A stretch of 36,823 nucleotides of DNA from Streptomyces sp. 15-116A (GTDB lineage: Bacteria; Actinomycetota; Actinomycetes; Streptomycetales; Streptomycetaceae), in assembly GCF_025290915.1 (NCBI RefSeq), contig NZ_JAOCQE010000036.1, positions 1 to 36,823 of the forward strand, in the 5' to 3' direction. The position numbers and the translations under genes are program-made. The notes beneath the pieces are model-generated. The model was not told the origin of the DNA and ran no database searches. It saw nothing but the letters and a program-made list of their open reading frames with translations. This document shows positions 31,253-36,823 of this stretch, piece by piece; the first letter of the stretch is position 1; the number at the start of each line of letters is the position of its first letter.

Positions 31253-31486
31253 ATGATCAAGAAGGTCGTCGCTGTCGCGGCTGCCACCGGTGGGCTGGTT
31301 CTCGCGGGCGCGGGCATGGCCGCTGCCGACTCCGGTGCTCAGGGGGCCGCCGTGAAGTCCCCGGGCGTCGTGTCCGGCAACGTGATCCAGGCTCCGATTC
31401 ACGTCCCCGTGAACGTCTGCGGCAACACGGTCTCCGTGATCGGGCTGCTGAACCCCGCCTTCGGCAACACCTGCATCAACCAGTGA
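31253..31486 (+). CDS. chpH: Short chaplin ChpH
   Basis: A 77-residue secreted hydrophobic protein. A Sec signal (MIKKVVAVAAATGGLVLAGA to about residue 25, AAA|DSG) precedes one chaplin domain: SPGVVSGNVIQAPIHVPVN, VCGNTVSVIGLLNPAFGNTC. The two cysteines form the disulfide typical of all but one chaplin. Short chaplins assemble into amyloid fibres on aerial hyphae and lower surface tension so hyphae can leave the liquid. The near-perfect ribosome site AAGGAGG lies six bases before the ATG. The sequence is very close to S. coelicolor ChpH (SCO1675) as I recall it, and adjacency to a long chaplin supports the assignment. A BldN-type promoter lies upstream. Confidence 0.97.
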   Translation: MIKKVVAVAAATGGLVLAGAGMAAADSGAQGAAVKSPGVVSGNVIQAPIHVPVNVCGNTVSVIGLLNPAFGNTCINQ

Positions 31487-31533
31487 CGTTGTGTCTCGCC
31501 CGCTAGGGCAAGCCATTTCAAGGGTGTGAGCCC

Positions 31534-31572
31534 GTCGGCCCCGGAACGCGTGCCATGCGCTCCGGGGCCGAC
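31534..31572 (+). terminator. Hairpin between chpH and chpC
   Basis: GTCGGCCCCGGA (31534-31545) and TCCGGGGCCGAC (31561-31572) form a perfect 12-bp stem with a 15-base loop, 48 bases after the chpH stop. It likely terminates or attenuates chpH transcription or protects the mRNA end. No T-run. Confidence 0.7.
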
Positions 31573-31618
31573 CGGTCTTCCGACCCGTGGGAACTTTCCG
31601 AAGGCAGGGAATTCAGCT

Positions 31619-32347
31619 ATGCGACAGGTCACCCGCAAGGGACTGATGACCATGGCGGCCGCGACCGGGGTGATCGCCGCCGCGGGCGGGGCCGCCCACG
31701 CCGACTCCGGAGCACACGGCACGGCGTCCGGCTCGCCCGGCGTCCTCTCCGGCAACTCGGTGCAGGCACCCGTGCACGCACCGGTGAACGTCTGCGGCAA
31801 CACCGTCAACGTCATCGGCATCCTCAATCCGTCCGTGGGCAACTCCTGCACCAACGAGGGCGGCTCCTCCTCGTCCGGTCACGAGGGCTCCGGCGGCCAC
31901 GGCGGCTCGCACGCGGGCGGGCACGCCTCGGACTCGCCCGGCGTCGGCTCCGGCAACCAGGTCCAGGCACCGGTGCACATCCCGGTGAACGTCTGCGGCA
32001 ACACCGTCGACGTCATCGGCGGCGGCAACACCGCCGAGGGCAACGGCTGCGTGAACGACTCCACCGGCCACCCCGCGACGCCTGAGCACCCCGGCGAACC
32101 GGGCAACCCCGTCGAGCCCGGCACCCCGGACACTCCGGACACCCCGTCCACGCCGGACGACACCGAGCGGGGCGGCTCCTCGGGCAGCGGCGACCAGCCG
32201 GGCGCCCGGACCGTCACCCAGCCCCACCCCGAGACCCAGCTCGCCCACACCGGCAGCGACCTGCCCATGGGCCTCGCCCTGCCCGTCGGCGCCGGCGCGC
32301 TGCTCGCGGGCGCGATCCTCTACCGCAAGGCCCGGGCAGCCGCCTGA
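31619..32347 (+). CDS. chpC: Long, sortase-anchored chaplin ChpC
   Basis: A 242-residue surface protein. A signal peptide (to about residue 28) is followed by two chaplin domains, about 37-79 (Cys59, Cys77) and 104-146 (Cys126, Cys144), joined by a Gly/Ser/His-rich linker. A Pro/Thr/Glu-rich stalk (150-205) leads to the sorting signal LAHTG (208-212), a hydrophobic helix (about 217-234) and a basic tail. This LAXTG motif is cut by Streptomyces class E sortase, linking the chaplin to peptidoglycan, where it anchors short-chaplin fibres. The second domain has GGGNTAEGNGC in place of the GLLNPAFGNTC-type strand. ATG 31619 has AGGGA upstream. Gene order chpH-chpC matches S. coelicolor. Confidence 0.96.
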   Translation: MRQVTRKGLMTMAAATGVIAAAGGAAHADSGAHGTASGSPGVLSGNSVQAPVHAPVNVCGNTVNVIGILNPSVGNSCTNEGGSSSSGHEGSGGHGGSHAGGHASDSPGVGSGNQVQAPVHIPVNVCGNTVDVIGGGNTAEGNGCVNDSTGHPATPEHPGEPGNPVEPGTPDTPDTPSTPDDTERGGSSGSGDQPGARTVTQPHPETQLAHTGSDLPMGLALPVGAGALLAGAILYRKARAAA

Positions 32348-32395
32348 CCCCGGGCACACGTCAGGGGCCGGCGGACACTCCGCGGGCCCCTGCTC

Positions 32396-32584
32396 TCACC
32401 AGGTGGCGCGCACCTGGAGGATGATCCGCCGCCGCAACCGCACCCTGCGGCTGCCGTCCCGCAACAGGCTCAGACGGTACAACTCCCAATGACCGTACTC
32501 CGCGTGCTCCGTCAGCAGACGGGTCGTCTCCTTGCGGGAGACCCCGCGCGGTACGTACACGTCGACAAATTCGTATTCCGGCAT
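32396..32584 (-). CDS. DUF5703 family small protein
   Basis: A 62-residue basic protein starting MPEYEFVDVYVPRGVSRKE and ending RRRIILQVRATW. It matches the small actinobacterial family DUF5703 as I recall it; no function is known. Its amphipathic pattern and high Arg content in the last 25 residues could suit nucleic-acid or membrane binding, but this is speculation. There is no Shine-Dalgarno, and CACAAT lies seven bases before the ATG, suggesting a leaderless mRNA. It is divergent from the acidic-protein gene, with only 47 bases between the two start codons. Confidence 0.85.
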   Translation of the reverse strand: MPEYEFVDVYVPRGVSRKETTRLLTEHAEYGHWELYRLSLLRDGSRRVRLRRRIILQVRATW

Positions 32585-32631
32585 CGCATCTATTGTGCGG
32601 GGCGGGGCCTCGTACGGATAGCGTCTGCACT
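32585..32631. promoter_or_regulatory. 47-bp divergent leaderless promoter region
   Basis: On the plus strand TAGCGT (32619-32624) is seven bases before the ATG at 32632. On the minus strand CACAAT (32597-32592) is seven bases before the ATG at 32584. Neither gene has a Shine-Dalgarno. The two -35 regions must overlap or cross within the gap, so the two promoters probably interfere. Confidence 0.5.
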
Positions 32632-33327
32632 ATGTCTGATGCTGCGCAGCCCACCGCTGCCGAGGTACGCGCCGCCGCCGAGGCGGTCAAGACCGCGCTC
32701 GACCGCCACCTGGCCGCGGTCGAACGCCGGTCGGGGGAGGACGACCCGGCCGTCTACGAGGCGTTCAACGAGCTGGCCGCGGCCGCGGAGGCGTACGACG
32801 AACTGCTCTACGACCGCTACGACGAGGTCACGCCCTTCGAGATCCCGGGCGGGGAGGGCGCGCTGCCGCCCTACGCGGGACCCGAGGAGCCCAGCGCCCT
32901 CAGCGTGCTGATCCGCCGCGACTACGCCGTCGCGCAGCCGCAGCGGCTGCTGGCGCACGCCCAGCGGATCGAGGCGGCGGACGAGGACGAGCCCAGCCAG
33001 ACCTCGAGCACCGTCCACGGCGCGCTCGGCATCCTCTTCGGCGAGTTCGAACCCGACGAGATCGCCTCCCGGCACAAGGAGTTCGGCCTGGAGGAGGGCG
33101 ACTCCACGCTCTGGGTGACGGCGACGGACGACCCCCCGGAGCCGGGGGAGTGGCTGGAGGCCCCCTTCGAGCAGGTGGACCCGGAACGGGTCGTCTGCCG
33201 TTTCGACGTCAGCGCGGTCTTCGACGAGGAGGCCGACGACGACATCGAGGACGACGCCATCGAGGACGAGCTGGACCCGGTCCTCGACGAGGACGAGGAC
33301 CTCGAGCCCCTCGACGCCGACCGCTGA
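32632..33327 (+). CDS. Acidic conserved protein of unknown function
   Basis: A 231-residue soluble protein that I cannot assign. Residues 8-65 look like a helical hairpin (AEVRAAAEAVKTALDRHLAA, then EAFNELAAAAEAYDELLYDRY). The middle is mixed, with FGEFEPDEIASRHKEFGL. The last 35 residues are a strongly acidic tail of Asp and Glu runs, nearly free of basic residues. The core is conserved in Streptomyces next to the DUF5703 gene as far as I recall. ATG 32632 is preceded by TAGCGT seven bases upstream, giving a leaderless start. It is convergent with the RecD2-like gene, 45 bases away. Confidence 0.85.
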   Translation: MSDAAQPTAAEVRAAAEAVKTALDRHLAAVERRSGEDDPAVYEAFNELAAAAEAYDELLYDRYDEVTPFEIPGGEGALPPYAGPEEPSALSVLIRRDYAVAQPQRLLAHAQRIEAADEDEPSQTSSTVHGALGILFGEFEPDEIASRHKEFGLEEGDSTLWVTATDDPPEPGEWLEAPFEQVDPERVVCRFDVSAVFDEEADDDIEDDAIEDELDPVLDEDEDLEPLDADR

Positions 33328-33372
33328 CCCGACGGCGGTGACCCCCCGGTGGTCACCGCCGCACCGGCCCTC

Positions 33373-35415
33373 TCAGCCGGCCTCCGCCGCGATCTGCGGG
33401 GTCAGCAGATGGGGCAGGCGCGTGGTCCGCGGCTTGGCCGGCACCTCGGCCACCGCCCGGGGCAGCGCCTGCTCCACCCCGTGCACCACGGACAGATGAC
33501 GGTCGGCCCTGCTGAACGCCGTGTACACCCAGGGACGGCTCAGCGCCGGCACCGCATCGCCCGGCAGCACCACGACCACCGCCGGCCAGCGGCAGCCCAC
33601 CGCCTGGTGCGCGGTCAGCGCCCACCCGTGCCGTACGGACTGCTCCACCCGCTCCTTCGGTACGACGACGGCCTCGCCCGCGCACGACAGGTGCAGCCCC
33701 TCGGCGTCGGCCTTCACCACCCGGCCCGGCAGCGTCCGCCCCGGGGCGGGGGAGTAGGCCACCCGGTCGCCCGGGTCGAAGCCCCCGAACCGCCCCGGCC
33801 CCGGATTCAGCCGCTCCTTCAGCGCCGCGTTCAGCACCCGCGTACCCACCGCGCCCCCGTGCCCCGGCGTGATCACCTGCGTCTCCTCGGCCGGCACACC
33901 GATCGCGCGCGGCACCGAGTCCACCACCAGCTGCACGGTCCGGTGCACGGCCTCGCCCGCGTCCCGCACCGGCACGATCACGACCTCCTTGCCGGGTGCC
34001 TCCACCTGGTTCAGCTCCCCGACCCCGATGCCGGAGACCAGCTCGCCCAGCGGCCCGGGATCCGGCCGCCGCGAGGCGACCTGCGGGCACACCCGCGCCG
34101 CCAGCAGATCGGCGAACACCCGCCCCGGACCCACGGACCACAGCACCGCCGGATCCCCGGACAGCACCAGCCGCGCCCCGTCCGGCAGCGACTCCGTCAC
34201 CAGCGCGGCCGCCTCGACATCCAGCTGCGGGGCGTCCAGCACCACGAGCAGGTCCACATCGAGCGCCCCGTCGGAGTCCCGCCCCGGCCCCTCGGCACCG
34301 GCCAGCAGCCCGGCCACGGTCACGACTGCGGGCCCGTCCTCGCCCACCAGCGCCGCGAAGCGGTCCCGCCCGAGGGGGCTGTGCGCGGCCGCGCAGACCC
34401 GCAGCCCCATACCCTCCGCAGCCCGCAGCAGCGCCGCAGGCTCGGCCAGCGCGGCCTCACCCCCGGTGTGCAGCACCAGCCCGTGCCCGGCGACGGCACG
34501 GATCAACTCACCCGCGGACCCCTCCGCACCGGCCGCGGCCCGCTCCCACTCCTCGCGGGATCCGTCCTCCTTGGGCACGGAGTTGACCAGCCGGGCCAGC
34601 CCGTCGGCGAGACTCTCCTCGGCCAGCGCATACCGCTCCAGCCCGACCAACACCCGTACGGGGCGCTCGCCGTCCTCCTCCTCGACCGCGTCGGCCTCCC
34701 CCTCCAACGCGTCCTGGAAGACGAGCACATCGCCCTCGGCGACCGCACTGCGCACGGCCTCCTCCGCCTCCGGCACACCCTGCCGCTCCAGCGCGGCGAC
34801 CAGCGCGGACATCTCCAGCGCCGTGTGCCCGGCCGGCGCGGCCTGCTCCAGCAGCCAGACCGTGAGCGCCCGCCCACGCCGCTCGTCGCCCGGCGCGGCC
34901 TCACCGCCGAGCAGCGCCCGCGCGAACCCGTCGGCCTGCTCCGGCCGCACCCCACCGATCCGCAGCAACTGCCAGGGATCCGCCCGCAGCAACTCGGCGG
35001 CCCCCTCACCCAGCACACTCGCGGCCTGCACAGCGAGCCCCTCGGGCGCACCGCCTTCGGCGAGCACCGCCCGCACTCCCTCGACGACATGAGGTGTGGC
35101 CCCCACCGGAGCCGGGGCCACCACACGCCGTACCGGCTGGGGCGCGGGCCTGCGCGGCGCGGGCGCCGGCTCCTCGAACACCGTGGCCGGCGGCTTCTCC
35201 CCGCTCTCCACGGCCCGCACCGCGGCGAGCAGATCGGCGGCCTTGCCACTGAGCTTGGCCCCGGCCTCGATGGGCCCCTGCTTCTCCGCCTTCCGCCGCT
35301 CGATCCGCTCCCGCTCGATCCGCTGGGCCTGCAACTCGGCCTCGGCCTCGGACACCTGCGCACCGTCGGCCGACGCGGCGTCCTGCGGGGTCTCCGGGGT
35401 CTCGGGCGTGCTCAC
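33373..35415 (-). CDS. RecD2-like helix-hairpin-helix protein with lost ATPase motifs
   Basis: A 680-residue protein. Residues 1-105 are a charged, Ala/Pro-rich extension with a basic helix (25-47). Residues 110-170 are helix-hairpin-helix repeats like the N-terminus of RecD2 (ADPWQLLRIGGVRPEQADGF). Residues 300-650 follow the RecD2 helicase core, but the key motifs are damaged: the Walker A position reads VLHTGGEAA (about 314-322) with no GKT; the Walker B position is LDAPQLD (393-399) with no DE; and motif III is SGDPAVLWSVGPG (no GDxxQL). Motif VI, YTAFSRADR (631-639), keeps its arginines. The protein may bind DNA but should not be an ATP-driven helicase. Its GTG start overlaps the aldo/keto reductase stop (GTGA), with GGAG seven bases upstream. 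Confidence 0.9.
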   Translation of the reverse strand: MSTPETPETPQDAASADGAQVSEAEAELQAQRIERERIERRKAEKQGPIEAGAKLSGKAADLLAAVRAVESGEKPPATVFEEPAPAPRRPAPQPVRRVVAPAPVGATPHVVEGVRAVLAEGGAPEGLAVQAASVLGEGAAELLRADPWQLLRIGGVRPEQADGFARALLGGEAAPGDERRGRALTVWLLEQAAPAGHTALEMSALVAALERQGVPEAEEAVRSAVAEGDVLVFQDALEGEADAVEEEDGERPVRVLVGLERYALAEESLADGLARLVNSVPKEDGSREEWERAAAGAEGSAGELIRAVAGHGLVLHTGGEAALAEPAALLRAAEGMGLRVCAAAHSPLGRDRFAALVGEDGPAVVTVAGLLAGAEGPGRDSDGALDVDLLVVLDAPQLDVEAAALVTESLPDGARLVLSGDPAVLWSVGPGRVFADLLAARVCPQVASRRPDPGPLGELVSGIGVGELNQVEAPGKEVVIVPVRDAGEAVHRTVQLVVDSVPRAIGVPAEETQVITPGHGGAVGTRVLNAALKERLNPGPGRFGGFDPGDRVAYSPAPGRTLPGRVVKADAEGLHLSCAGEAVVVPKERVEQSVRHGWALTAHQAVGCRWPAVVVVLPGDAVPALSRPWVYTAFSRADRHLSVVHGVEQALPRAVAEVPAKPRTTRLPHLLTPQIAAEAG

Positions 35416-36398
35416 AGCGTGCTCCAGTCGTGATCGGGATACCGGTGCACGGGCGCCGACACATCATCGAGCGCCCGGCAGATCTCGTCAGGAAGACTAA
35501 GCGCCTCCACTGACAATGCCGCCGCGAGCTGCTGAGCGTTGCGCGCGCCGACGATCGGCGCGACCACCCCGGGCCGGTCCCGCACCCACGCCAGAGCCAC
35601 CTGCAACGCGCTCACGGCGAGCCCGTCGGCCGCCGTCGTCACGGCGTCCACGATCCGGCTCGCCGTCTCGTCGAGATACGGCGCGACGAACGGAGCCAGA
35701 TGCTCCGAGGCGCCCCGCGAGTCCGGCGGCATGGCCTCGTTCCGGTACTTGCCGGTCAGCACGCCTCGCCCCAGCGGCGAGGACGGAAGCAGCCCGATCC
35801 CCAGATCGAGCGCGGCCGGCAGCACCTCCCGCTCCACGCCCCGCTGCAACAGCGAGTACTCCATCTGCGTACTCGCCAGCCGCGTCCGCGCACCCGGCGC
35901 CGCGAGCTGCCAGGTCCCGGCCTTGGCCAGCTGCCACCCGCAGAAGTTGGACACCCCGGCGTAGCGGGCCCGCCCGCTGCCGACGGCGATGTCCAGTGCC
36001 TGGAGCGTCTCCTCCAACGGTGTGGCGGGGTCGTACGCATGCACATGCCACACGTCGACGTAATCGGTGCCCAGCCTGGCCAGCGAGGCGTCCAGCGCGG
36101 ACAGCAGATGCCCGCGCGACCCGTCGAACCGGCGGTCGGGATCCGGGACGCTCCCGGCCTTCGTCGAGATGACGAGGTCCCGGCGCGGGACCAGCCCGTC
36201 GATCAGCTTCCCGAGCAGATACTCGGCCTCGCCGTCGCCGTACACGTCCGCGGTGTCGACGAGTGTCCCGCCCGCTTCCCAGAAGGTCTTCATGAGATCC
36301 GCGGCGTCGTGCTCGTCGGTGTCCCGACCCCAGGTCAGAGTCCCGAGCCCGATCCGGGACACACGCAGGCCGGTACGGCCGAGATGCCTCTGCTCCAT
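35412..36398 (-). CDS. Aldo/keto reductase
   Basis: A 328-residue NADPH-dependent oxidoreductase with the (beta/alpha)8 fold. Motifs in order: RTGLRVSRIGLGTLTWG (8-24), the catalytic Asp and Tyr in LVDTADVYGDGEAEYLLG, Lys in ISTKAGSV, and LGTDYVDVWHVHAYD with the active-site histidine. The C-terminal cofactor block APIVGARNAQQL follows. It reduces aldehydes or ketones; substrate unknown. The ATG at 36398 lacks a Shine-Dalgarno, and TAATCT lies eight bases before it, so the mRNA is probably leaderless. A longer frame upstream would enter the dispersed repeat. Its stop overlaps the start of the RecD2-like gene by four bases, so the two are coupled. Confidence 0.95.
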   Translation of the reverse strand: MEQRHLGRTGLRVSRIGLGTLTWGRDTDEHDAADLMKTFWEAGGTLVDTADVYGDGEAEYLLGKLIDGLVPRRDLVISTKAGSVPDPDRRFDGSRGHLLSALDASLARLGTDYVDVWHVHAYDPATPLEETLQALDIAVGSGRARYAGVSNFCGWQLAKAGTWQLAAPGARTRLASTQMEYSLLQRGVEREVLPAALDLGIGLLPSSPLGRGVLTGKYRNEAMPPDSRGASEHLAPFVAPYLDETASRIVDAVTTAADGLAVSALQVALAWVRDRPGVVAPIVGARNAQQLAAALSVEALSLPDEICRALDDVSAPVHRYPDHDWSTL

Positions 36399-36823
36399 GA
36401 ACGCCGAGATTACTGGCCAGAACCGTGCGTGTGTGTGCCTGTGGACAAGCGAATTGCCCTCCCCGGTACTGCCCAGCGCACCCGACGCCAGTGCCGGCCG
36501 GGGGTGGGTGTCGCGGCCCGCGCTCGCGGGGTGCCTCCCCCACTCTCGGCTTCGCTCGAGCGGGGGGACCCCCACCGCCCACCCGTGCCGCCCCAGCGGC
36601 ACGACTGCCCGCAGCTAGGGCGGGATCGCCGACCGCCCGCAGCTACGCGGGTACGGCGGGCCCCTGCCAACGCGACGGCCGCAGACGCGCGCGGTGCGCA
36701 AGCTCAGCGCAGCGTAGGCGTGGCGCGGACGCCCGCGGCGGGGAGGGGACGGGGCGGTGGTGTCTGCCCGCAGCGGCTGGCGCGTCAACGCCCCCGCTTC
36801 TCGAGTCGACCGATTCCGCGCCA
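36399..36823. other. 425-bp region at the end of the window
   Basis: It holds the promoter of the aldo/keto reductase (TAATCT at 36412-36407 on the minus strand), the second copy of the dispersed repeat (36496-36612), and 211 bases of very GC-rich sequence to the window edge. GCCCGCAGCTA occurs at 36607-36617 and again at about 36635-36645. A possible GTG at 36760 opens a frame to the edge, but 21 codons are too few to call. Confidence 0.5.
36496..36612 (-). repeat. Dispersed intergenic repeat, copy 2 (inverted)
   Basis: On the minus strand this runs from GCGGGCAGTCGTGCC to CGACACCCACCCCCGGCC, matching copy 1 at 8278-8445 along its length except for the 38-base insert and the doubled GAAGCCGAG unit that only copy 1 has. 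It contains hairpin-forming parts (GGGGGTCCCCCC). It lies upstream of the aldo/keto reductase. Confidence 0.85.

Noticed and set aside
7321..31577. Further copies of the core CCGACCGGT at 7321, 9327 and 31568
   Set aside because: They lack the CATA flank; two lie inside coding sequence and one in the chpH hairpin. Such a GC-only core is expected by chance in this genome, so they were not counted as members of the regulon.
36760..36823. A GTG at 36760 behind a G-rich stretch opening a frame to the window edge
   Set aside because: Only 21 codons are visible, with no recognisable protein sequence.
1..36823. CRISPR arrays, insertion sequences, phage or plasmid genes, antibiotic gene clusters
   Set aside because: No regularly spaced repeats, transposase, integrase, polyketide or peptide synthetase genes were seen; gene content is core metabolism and development.

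Overview
The window is high-GC actinobacterial DNA, almost certainly from a Streptomyces chromosome. Two adjacent chaplin genes (31253-32347), a [2Fe-2S] SoxR, many TetR regulators, very high third-position GC and 4-bp ATGA/GTGA gene overlaps all point that way. The gene order resembles, in reverse, what I recall of the S. coelicolor core region around SCO1674 (chpC) to about SCO1705. It reads as conserved core chromosome: I saw no insertion sequence, prophage, integrase or CRISPR array.

Layout. 1-4116: 3' part of a zinc alcohol dehydrogenase, an MHS-type MFS transporter, and an EamA exporter with an ArsR-like regulator. 4183-8201: TetR diverging from an acyl-CoA dehydrogenase, a small YiaA/B membrane protein, a second TetR facing a MaoC hydratase, and soxR. 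8460-11912: a DRB0094-type RNA ligase, a zinc-ribbon protein of unknown function and a Tat-exported NamZ/DUF1343 muramidase. 12154-18487: an SDR / acyl-CoA ligase / TetR operon, a LysR gene, and a kinase / acyl-CoA dehydrogenase operon. 18685-24713: a quinone-oxidoreductase-like MDR, a NUDIX / DUF202 / DUF202 run, a second DMT-type protein, an unknown protein and an APC permease. 24791-26138: a Tat-type molybdopterin oxidoreductase with its cytochrome b partner. 26200-29049: gluconate permease, gluconokinase and a divergent GntR regulator. 29069-32347: YchJ-like protein, tRNA-Leu(GAG), M20 peptidase, chpH and chpC. 32396-36398: DUF5703 protein, an acidic protein, a RecD2-like protein that has lost its ATPase motifs, and an aldo/keto reductase.

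The most interesting system is a possible dispersed catabolic regulon. The kinase (17465-18487) and acyl-CoA dehydrogenase (16245-17459) are split versions of the two halves of animal ACAD10/ACAD11 and correspond to LvaA/LvaC of the Pseudomonas levulinate pathway. There a 4-hydroxyacyl-CoA is phosphorylated and the phosphate is then eliminated. A palindrome upstream of this pair recurs upstream of the SDR/ligase/TetR operon (14 bases identical, same orientation) and, more weakly, inside the MFS transporter promoter at 913-924. Importer, CoA ligase, SDR, kinase and dehydrogenase could therefore form one TetR-controlled 4-oxo/4-hydroxy-acid pathway.

Other points: a BldN-type promoter in front of chpH; at least six genes with a TANNNT-like box 6-8 bases before the start codon and no Shine-Dalgarno, so probably leaderless; two copies of a long dispersed intergenic repeat (8278-8445 and inverted at 36496-36612), with a third partial element covering the only upstream start codon of the LysR gene; and several strong terminator hairpins.
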